A stretch of DNA of 64,000 nucleotides from Evernia prunastri (taxonomy: Eukaryota; Ascomycota; Lecanoromycetes; Lecanorales; Parmeliaceae), in NCBI GenBank assembly GCA_003184365.1, contig NKYR01000015.1, positions 186,001 through 250,000 on the forward strand. The letters run 5' to 3'. Below the pieces are notes generated by a model. The model made no database searches and was not told the DNA's origin. It saw only the letters and a program-made list of their open reading frames with translations. Shown in pieces: positions 1-11,589 of this stretch; the first letter of the stretch is position 1; the number at the start of each line of letters is the position of its first letter. Position numbers and translations under genes: made by a program.

Positions 1-2
1 CG

Positions 3-2108
3 GATTGGAAGCCTGGGGAACCGGTCCCATACGCGGCATTATGTACTACATTTTCATTGGTCGAAATGACGACCAAGCGACTTGTGATTTCAGCACACTG
101 CTCTCTGTTTCTACGTCAGGTCCTAAGGCTTACACCTCAAGATCTTTTGCCTACTGTGCAGCTCATGATCAATAAGCTTGCTGCTGATTATGCTGGCATT
201 GAGCTTGGTATTGGAGAATCGTTGATAATGAAAGCTATTGGTGAGACCACCGGAAGGAATTTGCAGATCATTAAGGCCGACCAGAATGAGATCGGCGATC
301 TAGGTCTCGTGGCAGCAAAGAGTCGTTCGAATCAGCCTACGATGTTCAAACCAAAACCTTTGACTGTACGAGGAGTTCTTGAAGGTCTGATGGGCATCGC
401 AACAGTATCTGGCGACGGCTCTCAAGGGAGAAAAATCGCCGGTATCAAGAAATTACTATCTGCAGCAGACGCTTCATTGGCAGGCAAGGGCAGTAAAGGG
501 ATCGACATCACAAAAGACAAAGGCGGAGCGAGTGAAGCTAAATTTATAGTGCGATTCTTGGAAGGTAAATTGAGACTCGGATTAGCAGAAAGGACGGTGC
601 TTGTAGGTCTCGCGCACGCAATGGTCATTCACGAAACCGAGAAGAAGGGAAACAAGCTACCGAGCAGCGAAAAGCTGGCGGAAGGAGAGGCGATTCTCAA
701 GACAGTCTATAGGTGAGCTATAGAGATTCGATATTTTTCTCTGCTAATAGCCTTCCAGCGAATTACCCAGTTACGAAGTCATCGTACCTGCAATGGTTGA
801 GCACGGGATTTTTCACTTGCGCGAGAATTGTAAACTGCAGCCTGGTGTACCCCTGAAGCCAATGTTAGCCAAACCTACGAAGTCGATCACCGAAGTGCTT
901 GACCGGTTTGAAGGCAAGAACTTCACCTGTGAATTTAAGTACGACGGCGAGCGCGCCCAGATTCACTACGTCGCTGAAGATTCGCCCCAACAGTATACAA
1001 GCAGTGTGCCAGGGTCTAGCAAACAGGCCAAAGGTCTTTCTGCCATCTTCTCACGGAATTCCGAGGATCTTTCCAAGAAGTATCCAGATATTCTTGCGAA
1101 GCTAGATACATGGATCAAAAAGGAGACTAAAAGTTTCGTATTGGACTGTGAGACAGTCGCATGGGATCTTGTGGAGAAGAAGGTCCTGCCGTTCCAGCAA
1201 TTAATGACACGGAAGCGCAAGGATGTCAAAGCCGAGGACGTAAAAGTCTGCGTCTGCGTCTTTGCCTTTGACATGCTCTTCTACAATGGAGAGGTGAGTC
1301 ATCAGCTTCCCTTCCGCGAATGCTGTTTACTGATCATTGAAAGGCAATTGTCCAAAAGTCTCTGCGCGAGCGAAGAGAGCTCCTACATCAGGCATTCCAG
1401 GAGGTCGAAGGCGAATTCTCGTTCGCTCAACATGGCAATACGGATAATCTCGAGGAGATCCAAACGCTGCTTGACGAGAGCGTCAAAGCGTCCTGCGAAG
1501 GACTCATGGTCAAGATGCTTGATACCGACGAGAGTGGCTACGAGCCCAGCAAGCGAAGTCGCAATTGGCTCAAAGTAAAGAAGGACTACCTCTCCGGCAT
1601 TGGCGATTCCCTAGATCTCGTCGTTTTGGGCGCATACTTTGGCAAGGGCAAGCGTACGTCAGTGTACGGCGCTTTCCTGCTAGCTTGCTACAACTCCTCA
1701 AAGGAATGCTATGAAACAGTCTGCAACATAGGTACCGGTTTTTCAGAAGCCATCCTGGAAGAGCTCCATACGAAATTAAAGGACTACACCATTGACAAAC
1801 CAAAACCCTTCTACTCACACAGCACAGTGGCGAAAAACCAGCCAGATGTCTGGTTTGAGCCGCGCTTCGTGTGGGAAGTCAAGACCGCAGACTTGACGCT
1901 TAGCCCGAGATACAAAGCCGGCGCTGATGCCTTGGGTGATAGTAGTCATAAGGGCATCAGCCTGAGATTTCCGAGGTTCATCAAGGAGAGGGATGATAAG
2001 AAGGCTGACGAAGCGACGGGGAGTAGGATGGTGGTTGAAATGTATCAAAAGCAGGAAAGCGTGGGTAAAAACAAAGGGCCGAGTGTTGATGACGATTTCG
2101 AGTACTGA
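3..2108 (+). CDS. CDC9: ATP-dependent DNA ligase I, 3' part (5' end outside window)
   Basis: Replicative ATP-dependent DNA ligase that seals Okazaki-fragment nicks and finishes excision repair in the nucleus. The gene enters the window already coding, so the N-terminal leader and PCNA-binding region are missing. Coding exons are 3-712, 759-1293 and 1344-2108 (introns of 46 and 50 nt), giving 669 visible residues. The first exon carries the helical DNA-binding domain, including GKLRLGLAE. The nucleotidyltransferase domain starts in exon 2 with adenylation motif I KYDGER, whose Lys takes AMP. Motif IV-like SCEGLMVK and motif V-like NWLKVKKDYL lie in exon 3, followed by the OB-fold with DLVVLGAYFGKGKR. 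The order and spacing match LIG1/Cdc9, not ligase IV, since no BRCT domain follows. It ends 164 nt from the stop of convergent POL4. Confidence 0.97.
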
Positions 2109-2272
2109 TTTTCGAATGGATCATAGCGGAAGAGACGAAGTACGCCTGTTTCTGTTGTAGCTACACATTTACATGTACATAACTAGTGATGGTTGCATGG
2201 CTTGAGCTTCAATTTTCCAAGAAAGCTTGCTGTATCCAAATGTAGCTGCACCGCAAACCTATCCAAGAGCCT

Positions 2273-4801
2273 TTATCCAGTACATCTATCCCAAGGTTCC
2301 CGATAGACCAAGCCCATCCCCTCGAAAACCCTTCTCTCTGCTTCCTTCCAATCCCGACACCTAGTCTTCGGATCTCCCCATCCCTCCAAGTCTATCCATT
2401 TTCCAGTGCCTCTTTGGCGCACCCCACTGCTGTCGAACCTCCAACCCTTCACATGCTTCGCATACCGTCTCAAATCCCTCTGGAACGTCGTCCCGGACGT
2501 CCATCCCGCCACGCCGCATCCCACAGTACGCCACGGACAGATGATGATGTCCACGCGCCGATGGAGGTTAGGGTTCTTGGCTTTCGGGTTGGCTTCCAGA
2601 TCGGCGGCTTTGGTGGGCCATTTTGGGCACTGCCACACGACGAGAGCTTTGTCCAGGGTGTCGAAGCCGTGACCGCCGAGGCTGGCGGCGCTGATGGGCA
2701 GCGTTTCTTGGTTGCGCTTGGTGTTCGTGAGGTTCAGGGTCAGGGTGTGCGTGATCCAACCCTCCTTCTCCAGGGACTTGACCACTGTGTCGACGAGACT
2801 GTAGGTCATGGCGGCATTCGGGTGAGAGAGGATTAGGTCCACGTCTCCACTGCAGGTGCTCCGATCAGTCTTCACCCCTTGCGAGACGGAGAAATCGAGT
2901 CATGGGATAGCTGTGGGGATTGAATGTACTCTTGCAATGTTTGGCCCTCAAACTAGGGTATGGATCCGGAAATCAATAGCTGAGGTGAACGATGGGGAAC
3001 TGTTTACCTTTCGGACTTGCCCCTTCGGTAGCCGCCGACGATAATAGACTCAATGTCTTTGTCTGTAACTAGGCGGGCGTGTTTGTTGATGGTAGCTGCA
3101 ATCGATTCCACCTCGGCGCGGGGGATCTTGAGCATAAACTCGTCATAGTATTTGAGGCCAATCTGCTGGACGCGGGACAGAGATGTCCATCCGTGTTCTA
3201 CGATGTCATCCAGGTCCCGCCAGCCCTTGTCGTAGTAGAAGTCTCGGGCTGTTTTGGCGCCGACACCCCAAATTTCGTAAAACTCATGGAGGACTTTGAG
3301 CGCGGAATCGGTTTCAATGTCGGCGACTGCTTGGAGTCTGCCATTGCTGGTTTGGTATTCATGGAAAAGATGGGCGATCTTCTGGTCGCAGCCTACGCAG
3401 ATTTCAGAGTCAGCGCCGCTCTTGAAGGTTTAGATACCAAGGACTGATACAAATTCAGAGAGCAGAAAGCTCCTTTCGCTGTCGGCAAAGGCGTTCACCT
3501 AAGCAACAAGATACTTTTGGAAAAGCAAGGAGCGTTCTACTCTCGAACAAAGCTATATTACGTCGCTTTGCTGGCAAATAAAGATCATTTTACTCTGAAG
3601 TCTACGTACCGGGCAAGGCAAGGATTTCTCGAGTGCTCTGAATGAGATAAGGATATGCCGCAAGCGATGCAATGCTGCTGCTGTACGCTCGAACGCCAAT
3701 CTCATCTAGCGTTAATAAACGAGCTCGCTTAATCTTTTTCAGCTCGCATATGAACGCCTGATTAGGGGATGTTAGCGGCGTGGCTCTCTCGCAGGAGTAA
3801 ATTTTGTTTTCTCGAACCCAGTCTGGCAAAGGCGGGAGAGCGCTGCTGACTGCTTCATCGTGCTCCGACGTTGTTTGATGCAGAAGGTGGGTAGGTCGTG
3901 TTATGTACTGACTGGATTGTTGGCTGGCAGCTTGAGTGGAAGAAGAAAAGCTCTTGCCGACAAAGTCTTTGTTGGCGGCGTCTTTGATACGATCCCGCTT
4001 TGCGTACCGGTTCACTGATGGCTTGGAGTCCGCATTCGCGCGCTCGATGATTGCACGGGGGACTTCTGCTTTGACACAAGTACTCTTGCTGCCTGTAACG
4101 CGGTCCATTCCATTAACTTCCATAGAAACGGGGCGATCCGTCGCAGGCTCTTGGGGGAGAATAAGCTTTCCGGTGTATATCGTATAGCGTTCCAAAGGAA
4201 GTACTTTCCCTGCGCTGAGTGAGTCATTGAGCCACTCAAGCTTGACGACTTTCACTCTGCCGGTAAAAGACTCTATAAGAATGGGTGACGGAGAATTATC
4301 TTTTGCTGCCCTAGATTTCGGAGAGGATACATCGGATGATGTGGATACCTGAGACGGGGAGAGTCGTGAGATTGGCTTAGTGCTCGCATCTACTTCATCC
4401 CCTGTTTCGGAAGCCGTGGAAAAGTCGTCGATGACTACGTCCACGTTTCGTTGTCGAATTTCATCACTCCTATCGCCGAGCTTTCTCCGCTTCTTCAATG
4501 GGGAGATTGGGTTTTCAGCGGTTCCGTTGTCCTCGACGTCCTCTACCCGAACCCCTTTCCATTGCAGCTCCGATTTCGCACGCCTCGGTTTGGATATGTT
4601 TCCAAGGACAAGGTTCGCTTCCTTGATATCATATGTCAGAGATGCACCAGCCCTACTCAGAGCATCTTCAGCTTCATGTTGCTCGCTGATGGAAAGATGT
4701 GTTGCAAGCACATAAACAGGAGGCAAGCTTCTGAAAGCGAGGCTAGGAAGCGAATGCTCATGCTGGTCGCTGGTGCCAATGGTGGATTGGCTGTCATCCA
4801 T
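2273..4801 (-). CDS. POL4: X-family DNA polymerase, Pol4 / Pol lambda-mu type
   Basis: Gap-filling repair polymerase of non-homologous end joining and base-excision repair. Exons on the minus strand are 4801-3610, 3392-3008 and 2849-2273 (introns of 217 and 158 nt), giving 717 residues. The N-terminal third holds a BRCT-like domain (VYVLATHLSI, then VVKLEWLNDSL) separated by a low-complexity linker. Next come the helix-hairpin-helix segment (REILALPG then CDQKIAHLF across intron 1), a second hairpin IWGVGAKTA, and the palm with GGYRRGK. The catalytic Asp pair is in GDVDLIL and the third Asp in RRVDIIICP; GWTSGTTFQRDLR is the dNTP/steric-gate region and GLVYREPWDR is the usual family C-terminus. 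The ATG at 4801 is used because the upstream extension in frame begins only with TTG. Pol lambda versus mu assignment is not resolved. Confidence 0.93.
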
Positions 4802-5895
4802 ATTGCCTGGGACTTTGACATAGACCAATCACAAGTAAGATGACGTGGAAACCATTCACAATATGGTAGTGACAAGCTTTGCACATATTGCAAGAAAATA
4901 TCTGGTGCGCAAGGGAGGCGAAGAGTAAAGACGAATGAAGCTATGTTGCAAGAATATATACAAGGAACCAAAGATGGGAATAGTGTATCTTAGATAATGT
5001 TGTGGCCGTGAAGAAGTGAAGCAAAAAGGAATGATGAATGATTTAGCAGGTGGAAACCAAAAGCGTGAAAGTCCTGGACAAGCGCTAACCTAGTAGCAGC
5101 CTTACGAGTACGAAGTAGAGAACTTCCGGAAGGTACAGCGAGGGCATCATCACAACTAATCTCTCAGAGCGCATAAGTTGAGGTTTTGGGGACATTACAC
5201 CTTCTGGACCTGATGGGGGCCTCCGTGGTCAAACGTTCTCAAAATGAGCTGGTATTATCACACCACTTGCCTCGATTTTGATGAGAATGAGAAGCTGCGG
5301 AGTACACGCACTTTTCCAGAGTCTTCAAATGATATACTGCTTCTTGCTGATGCCTTCTGCTCAGCAAGCTACACTCGATATGAGCGATTCGAGTAGCTGA
5401 CTAGAGTAACCCTGTCATGCCAAACAAACCTCAGCGTCGTGAGTATGACTTAAATTATCAGAGCAAAGTGGTTGGTATATCTCTACCAGCACCTAACAAG
5501 CCTTGCATCACTCCAAACCAAAGAACGAACAATAGCACATTGAAGCAAATGGCAAACATGGCCTGCCACTGTAGCGTAACTGCGTCTAATGTGCTGTCGC
5601 GTACGTCTGAAATCAACCAGTGGCATGATACACATGGTCAGTACAAAGCTGGACCCAAACATGGGCAGGTCTATCCCTTTCACCATTTCCTCAGAAAGGA
5701 AGTCGCCACTCACAACCGGTGGGAATATAGCATCTCGTCACCTCAAAACTCCATTCATGCATCGTCATCATCCAAATCTAGCTTTTTCCCACTGCATAAT
5801 AGAGATTTGCTCGTCGGTAAACACTATTAACTTGTTTGATTTTCAGTCGACAAAGACCTATTGGGCTTTTGACTCTCCAGTGAGCGACATCCACG
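4802..5895. other. Intergenic region upstream of POL4
   Basis: About 1.1 kb between the POL4 start and the CBM48 gene. I recognise no conserved protein on either strand. Open stretches exist (for example 5417-5830 on plus and 5483-5713 on minus) but lack a convincing start or family motif. It probably holds both promoters. Confidence 0.5.
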
Positions 5896-6671
5896 ATGGT
5901 CAAGACTACCGGGACATAGTCTATTACTCTCACGTTGCGTGATACTGGGCTGCATCCTCCTGTCTTCATCCTGGCGTCCTTCACAAACCCGCCATGGGAG
6001 CCTGTTGAAATGGAGTGTGCGGAAAAAGGAGTGGCAGACGACGCATTTCCCGGTATACTACTCTCGGAGCACATGTTCTGGAGGCGATTTGATATCCCGC
6101 CGGGAATTTGGAAGTACAAGTACCGCGTAGGACAAACTGATTGTATTATTTATGACTTCAAAGCCGAGCAGGGTAATCACTTCCACACGCCGAGTTCTGA
6201 CTACAAGCTCACTTGCTCTTCGCAGGGATGGACAGCTCAGGCGAAGAGTATAATGTTCTTAGAGTAGAAGAGCAAGGCTTCAGGACCTTTGACCCACCAG
6301 CAGCACTTCCGATCTCTGAGAGTGAGAGGTCTTCAAGCTGGGAGAGTAGCTGGGAGGATCCATCAGAATATCCGGATTCGGGGCAGCCAAGGGATTCTAG
6401 CCCACTGACCGTCAGAGGATCCTTCTCGTTGTCTCCTACCAATGTTGGTGAAGGGGGGTCCGAAACCTCTGGTGATGCCAACCCAGATGAAGGGCAACAT
6501 CTGCTTGGTTACCGAACCATGGAAGGGACCGCACAGAGCCATTTCTCGTGCAGCGAGGCCTCTATCGACTCCAGAGATCAAGGGAATTTCTTCGCAGTCT
6601 GTTGGCAAGGAACCATAGCTAGGATCTATACGCTCTTCGACAAGGTATCCGGTCGATTCCAAAGCACGTGA
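5896..6671 (+). CDS. CBM48 / AMPK glycogen-binding-like domain protein (5' end uncertain)
   Basis: The first half encodes an early-set immunoglobulin-like fold of the CBM48 type that binds glycogen or contacts AMPK-type kinases: SITLTLRDTG, PPVFILASF, NPPWEPVEME, then FDIPPGIWKYKYRVG. An intron at 6173-6225 (53 nt) has good signals and joins KAEQ to GMDSSGEEY; the second exon is Ser/Glu/Pro-rich with no domain I recognise and stops at 6671. The start is unclear. The nearest ATG (5896) is in frame but is followed after seven codons by TAG (5917-5919). Either a splice acceptor ends at that TAG, for example with donor GTGAGC near 5880, and the ATG lies further upstream, or the stop is a real nonsense codon. 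The domain call is solid; function beyond it is unknown. Confidence 0.65.
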
Positions 6672-7150
6672 CGAGAACAACGTCGCCGAGGTGAAAAGTT
6701 CCAGACGTCGTGAGCAATCTGGGACCACCTGAGTGATTGACAGGACTTTCAAGGATCAATGGAGTGAAGGAAGGAAGCAGCATTAAGATTGAAGTGCGCG
6801 GATGCAGGCTTTGGTGTGGCGAATAGTTGATTGTGTTGTCAGGCGGGGTCAACGCGTCGTGGTGATAGACTGGGTAGCAACTATTTTCAAAACGTAAACA
6901 TCAACACCGCTGGTCGTATTCAACATCCCACCTCATTGTCTCCTCATATTCTATTTTTGTTTCGATAGCAACACCTTTTATCATTGCAACCTCCTAGAGG
7001 CTTTGTCCGTCTTCCTCTTTCGGCCTCCTTCGCAGCCCAGAATTTCGATAGAGCGAATTTCTCTCTCATGTTTTAAAAAGCAGTTGTGTCAGATCATAAA
7101 CTTTCTTCTGCCACATTTTGCGTCTACACGCTGACCAGACAGCTTCTGCC
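6672..7150. other. Intergenic region
   Basis: About 480 nt without a supported gene. The part just upstream of 7151 is pyrimidine-rich, as expected of a fungal promoter or 5' leader. Confidence 0.5.
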
Positions 7151-9410
7151 ATGGTCGATCAAGACAAGCCCAGGGTAAAGCTACCTGGTGTCATACAGAG
7201 AAAACCTTTGGTGCCAGGACCTAATTCCTGGGCTCAGTCGCAACAAGAGCAGCAGCGATCCTCAAGCGATGAGCAATTGGGTACTGGACGAGTCACGAAT
7301 AGGGACAAGTATGAACATAAGCCGATGCCGCCACCACCAGCAGACTCGTCGCCTCACAGCAAATCAGTACAGGCTAAGGCGTACGTACAACCAGCTATAC
7401 CTTTGATTAATCCAGTACCGGAGATGAGGAGCCAGCAGAAGCGAGCTGTGACAGATCCGGTCGCACCGAAGCCTTTATTCACAGGTAGAAAGCTCAGTGT
7501 CGCTAAACTACGCAAGAAGTACTCCTTTTCAAAAGCAAAAGACGACGTTCCGGAGGTCGAAGCGATGCCCACAATCGAACCGTCGCCCGCAATTCGGCTC
7601 TCATCTGAGAAAGCAGCAGAGGTCCTAGGATTGTGTCCGCCACCTGAGAACAAGCCTAATACGCCTCCAGCCTCCACACCTCAAGCGCCGGTGTCTGACC
7701 CTTTCCGCCTATCATCTGGCTCGATAGAGAGAACGGCTAGCCCAGCGCGTCAAGCTCAATCAACACCTGTGCCTACGCGCCGGTACTTAAGGGAGAATGA
7801 CCTACCAACGCCAACAATTCCAGAGGCTCCCGTCGCTCCCAATCGGCAGGCAAATGAGCATCCACAGAACCAAAGCAAAGACTCAAAGAAAGCAGAAGAT
7901 GGTGTGTTCACACAGGGAATGCTCCACCCTCACAGATTTGGGACTTACGGCAATGTGGGCGAAGTCGGATTGGTGGAGGCAAACGGGATGCACCGGGTCG
8001 AGAGCTTCAGTGGGATAATAGAAAGCGCAGAATCTTCGCCGGGCAATAATGGGCAGATCTATAGGGGCTCAACGGGAGCCGTGTCGCAGTCAACCATGGC
8101 TCAAGGTCTGAATACTGGAGATCTTCTGCCACCTGTGATCTACTCGCCAAGCAATTACGGCGGAGTCTGGGAGAATGATCCTGCTGTTGTCAGTATACCA
8201 AGAAGCTCAAGCCTCATAGCGATAACATGCTGACTATGTCGAGGGCTATTCACTTCCTCCCTTTAGCCCCATGCCAAACGGGCTCCTGCCAGATGACGAG
8301 ACGGGTAGGAGTGGCATGTCCGATGACCGCGGTATGCCAGTCACCTCCAAAGGGTTCTTGAATGGTTGTGGCAATAGCAACTATACAAACCTCAATCCAG
8401 GCGCAGATTACAACGCGAACACAAAACCAATCTCAAATAAAGATCGCTCACCGGATTACAACCATCCGTTTCCGTCCGCCAACTCATGGGTCTCCGGCAA
8501 CTCCTTCGCATCCACCCATGCGCCTTTGTCGGCTCTTCTGCCCCCTAGCTGGCCCAATCATCACGGCAGTAACTCTGTCCCATCACCACCTCATAATCAA
8601 CAAGACTACCAACGTCCCGGGTCAATGTCAGCTGCTATGGCTCGATTAGAGCTGACACTGCACCATCACATCGACAACGCCACTGGGTCATTGTCAAAAT
8701 TGATCACTGATAAGCATGATAAACTGATGGACCAGACAATCAGGCGATTGGAGGATCTCGAGGAGACCGTGAGCAGAGGATTCCGTAGCTTCAAAGCTGA
8801 CTTGAAAGATATCAGGAAAGATGACAGCGGTCTAAAAGGGGAGTTCAAGGACGGCGTGGAGAGCAGCGACAAAGTTGAGGAGTTAATCAAAGGAATGGAC
8901 AGAAAGCTCGAGGCGTTGGAGAATGGTATCAAAGAGCACGGTTGCAAGTGTCGGGCCGCTGTTACAAAACGAAGCCCGAGTGAGCCTGATGGCAGACATC
9001 AACGAGAAGCTACGTCGCATCGGCGGACTGAAAGTGCAAATGGTGCTGTGAGTCAAGGCGAGCAACGTCAGCAATATCGAAGCGGTGCTAGTCGCTCGTC
9101 GACCAGCGCTCGTCATAGCGGAAACAGTCACAGAGTCCATCGCTCCAATACAGTTAGTAGCAAGCTTGATGACAGAACGAATGAAGATATGGAGAAAAGG
9201 AGGGAATACTATGCGGAGCTGGGAGCAGCTAGAGGTCCCATGCCGGATCTGAGGGATCACCCAGCATATTCAGGCATACAGAAGGGTCAGAGCCAGACGT
9301 ACGGACAAGATCAAAATGGCATGCCATCAGTTTACGATGTTTTGCCATACGAGCAACCTTCTCTTAGTGATGGCCACTGGTATCAGCAAGCTTATGGTCA
9401 GAATCAATAG
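7151..9410 (+). CDS. Fungal orphan, disordered with a coiled coil
   Basis: I do not recognise this protein. The ATG at 7151 opens a Pro/Ser/Gln-rich disordered region, with one basic patch around KLRKKYSFSKAK. The second half, in another frame, has a helical coiled-coil block (MARLELTLHHHIDNATGSLS, then LEDLEETVSRGF and VEELIKGMDRKLEALE) followed by a charged tail and YAELGAARG. The best junction I can make removes 8189-8243 (donor GTCAGT, branch CTGAC, unusual acceptor GAG), giving 734 residues and joining NDPAV to GYSLPPFSPM. Alternatively the sequence QYTKKLKPHSDNML then DYVEGY, readable across this stretch in two successive frames, would mean that the exon is continuous and carries frameshifts. 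Structure suggests a scaffold-type cytoplasmic or nuclear protein; that is inference. Confidence 0.6.
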
Positions 9411-9703
9411 AATAGACAGGAAAGGTGGTCTATACACAATCGAGCGGGTTGAGACAGAAAGGTGTGTCAAAGCCTGGTTATGTCGAAGCCTTCATAAGTA
9501 CTCTTATTCCACAACGTGGAAGGCGTGCTCCAGCACCATGGCTTCAGTCGAAAGATTGTAAAGTAGACACGCAATGGTAGCTGGTGGTAATATAGATTAA
9601 AATACAGATTGCACTAACTTAGTTTCATAGAGTAAATTACATCGTTGATTTTTGTCATGTCCTCAACATGTCGGACTCGATAATTGTTCTTCCTTTCACA
9701 GCA

Positions 9704-11153
9704 ATGGCATCGCCCCCAGAGCGTATCACTGTCAAGAGGCGTCGGGATGAGGATCCTGTCGAGGCTCTATGTGAGTGTCATGACCCGTAAAGGTACCGCT
9801 TCCTGCTCACCAGCTCTTGTCTAGTTATAAAACAGAAGAAGCAGAGACCCAGTGGTTTCTGGAGACTGGTGGATGATGAAAATAACACTCCTCAATATGC
9901 AATACCTCACGCCCCTCCAGATACCATCAAAGACTCTCGGACCACCACGAATGCATTTCATTCACCCAAAGTACCCACAGTGAGGACTACTCTACCAAGT
10001 GAAGACTTCAGTGAGCAGGATAATGCCATTTCTGGGTTCTCCAAGAGTAATCTTACGAATCCCAGTCTTGATGCTTCTACAATCACTGCAAAGCGCCAAC
10101 AGCCATCTGACATTACGCTATCCAAGGAATCTCGCCAGAAGTCTCACGACATTCTCCCCTCCGCATTGAAAGCACGAAAGTTCCATTTAGTCAAGAGTCA
10201 TTTGCCCATATCTTCACCATTCTTGGTTCCAAAGACCATCGCACAGAAGCTTAGAAAAAGCCGGAGGAAGGACCTGGCCATCTTCGTCGAAAGTACAGAC
10301 ATCGTACCTAAAGTAAAAGAATCAGGCAACGTATCGAGACCTAGCAGCGGCGAACCAAAACACCTTGAGAGTAGTGCAAAGGAGAACAGATCGCAGGTCG
10401 AGAAGCCCCGTAAACGGCCAAATGCTACGGCTGCAGAGCGGAAGTGGAGGACAGAAACTTGGGCCAACCGCCCAAAGTCAAATCAAGGTGATGGAAATCT
10501 TACAAGGACAGCAGAAAACATTAACGAGCCGTCAAGTCAATGGAATTATGAGTCCACCCGGCTTTCTGGACAGCTCCAACGGGTCGCTCTTGAGGAGATA
10601 CGTGCCAGCGAAGAACGGGTAAAGGAGCTTGGTGGTGGCGGAAGACTCAAGGTCAAGCCCAAGCCTCCGAAGCCTCGTCAACCTAGGACAGAGAAATTGG
10701 CGGACCATGGTAATGGGGATGACGTTGTAGCAGATACCATCAGTATCGATGATGATGGTGAATATGTGCTAGATACATACGTTCGGTCAAGTGCAAAGCC
10801 TTTTGGAGTCACGGAGCCGGCGGAGTCGTGTCATGATTCGTTGCATGGTTTAGATCATGGCAACGTTGGGATCCTGGTCATTGAAGACGAAGAAGAAGAA
10901 GCGCTTTGGGAAACTTTCGCCGAGGATCAAGAGAGCGACGCGGAATGGAATAGCGAGGAGGAAGACGAGAATGGTTTGTGGACCGACTCTCGAGCGAAAG
11001 AATTCACTGACGCGATAAGCAGCGGAAGACTATTATGGGAACGACTACCCGGAAGATGAAGTCGACTCTGACGACGAATTCGGTAGAGGCGCTTACAATT
11101 ATCGACACGCTGCTTCTGACGACGAGGAGTTTGGTTGGTCTGATGAAGAGTAG
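9704..11153 (+). CDS. IWR1: Iwr1-family protein (RNA polymerase II nuclear import)
   Basis: Iwr1 binds assembled RNA polymerase II and carries its nuclear localisation signal; the human relative is SLC7A6OS. Exons 9704-9770, 9825-10973 and 11023-11153 (introns of 54 and 49 nt) give 448 residues. The N-terminus has the family signature ITVKRRR...DPVEAL and, after the first intron, IKQKKQRPSGFWRLV. A long basic disordered middle follows. The conserved acidic C-terminal box EDYYGNDYPEDE, continuing to FGRGAYNYR and ending in FGWSDEE, becomes readable only after removing the 49-nt intron at 10974-11022 (donor GTTTGT, branch CTGAC); without it the frame ends early at 11059. An in-frame ATG at 9668 would add 12 residues, but 9704 fits the family better. 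Confidence 0.9.
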
Positions 11154-11589
11154 CAGACATGGCGTCCATAGTAGTTTCTCAACAGTCAGTCGTTGGGACA
11201 CAGCTATATCACACTGGCGATAACGATGTGCAATAACACAGATGTTTATTAGGGAAAGCATCAAGCTATCGAAGGACTGATGAAATGAGGCACGCCAGCG
11301 CGTTTGGGCAATTTTCCCTCGTATAGTCTTTCCGTCAACGACTACATTTCTGCCCTGAACAATCGCCGCGGTCAGGCTCAAGGGTAAGAGCAGAGACCAA
11401 GATCCAAGAAAAGTCCAAATACGCCATCCAGAAGAACAGACGCTTCCAGGTTCCCTCACAACTGCCACTAGCCCGACGAGCAGAAGTTTGCTGTGCGCTT
11501 CCCCTAAAGTGTGCAGCCACAAGCTCCTAGCTAAATGTCAGTACGGATATGAGGTGACAGGGACGGGGACGGGGACGGTGTATCTTACA
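11154..11589. other. Intergenic region between convergent genes
   Basis: 436 nt separating the stops of two convergent genes. It contains a short GGGGAC tandem near 11561-11580 but no supported coding sequence. A long minus-strand frame crosses it and overlaps the IWR1 end, without family motifs. Confidence 0.5.

Noticed and set aside
2850..3007. POL4 intron 2 as another introner-like copy
   Set aside because: Its 3' end (CTGATCGGAGCACCTGCAG) resembles the shared module only in the branch site and a few bases.
5483..5713. Minus-strand frame with two hydrophobic stretches, like a small membrane protein
   Set aside because: No ATG in frame at its start, the two hydrophobic parts are in different frames without a fully consistent splice, and I recognise no family.
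11004..11522. Hydrophobic minus-strand frame antisense to the IWR1 3' end
   Set aside because: It overlaps conserved IWR1 coding sequence on the other strand, so its openness is likely a shadow.
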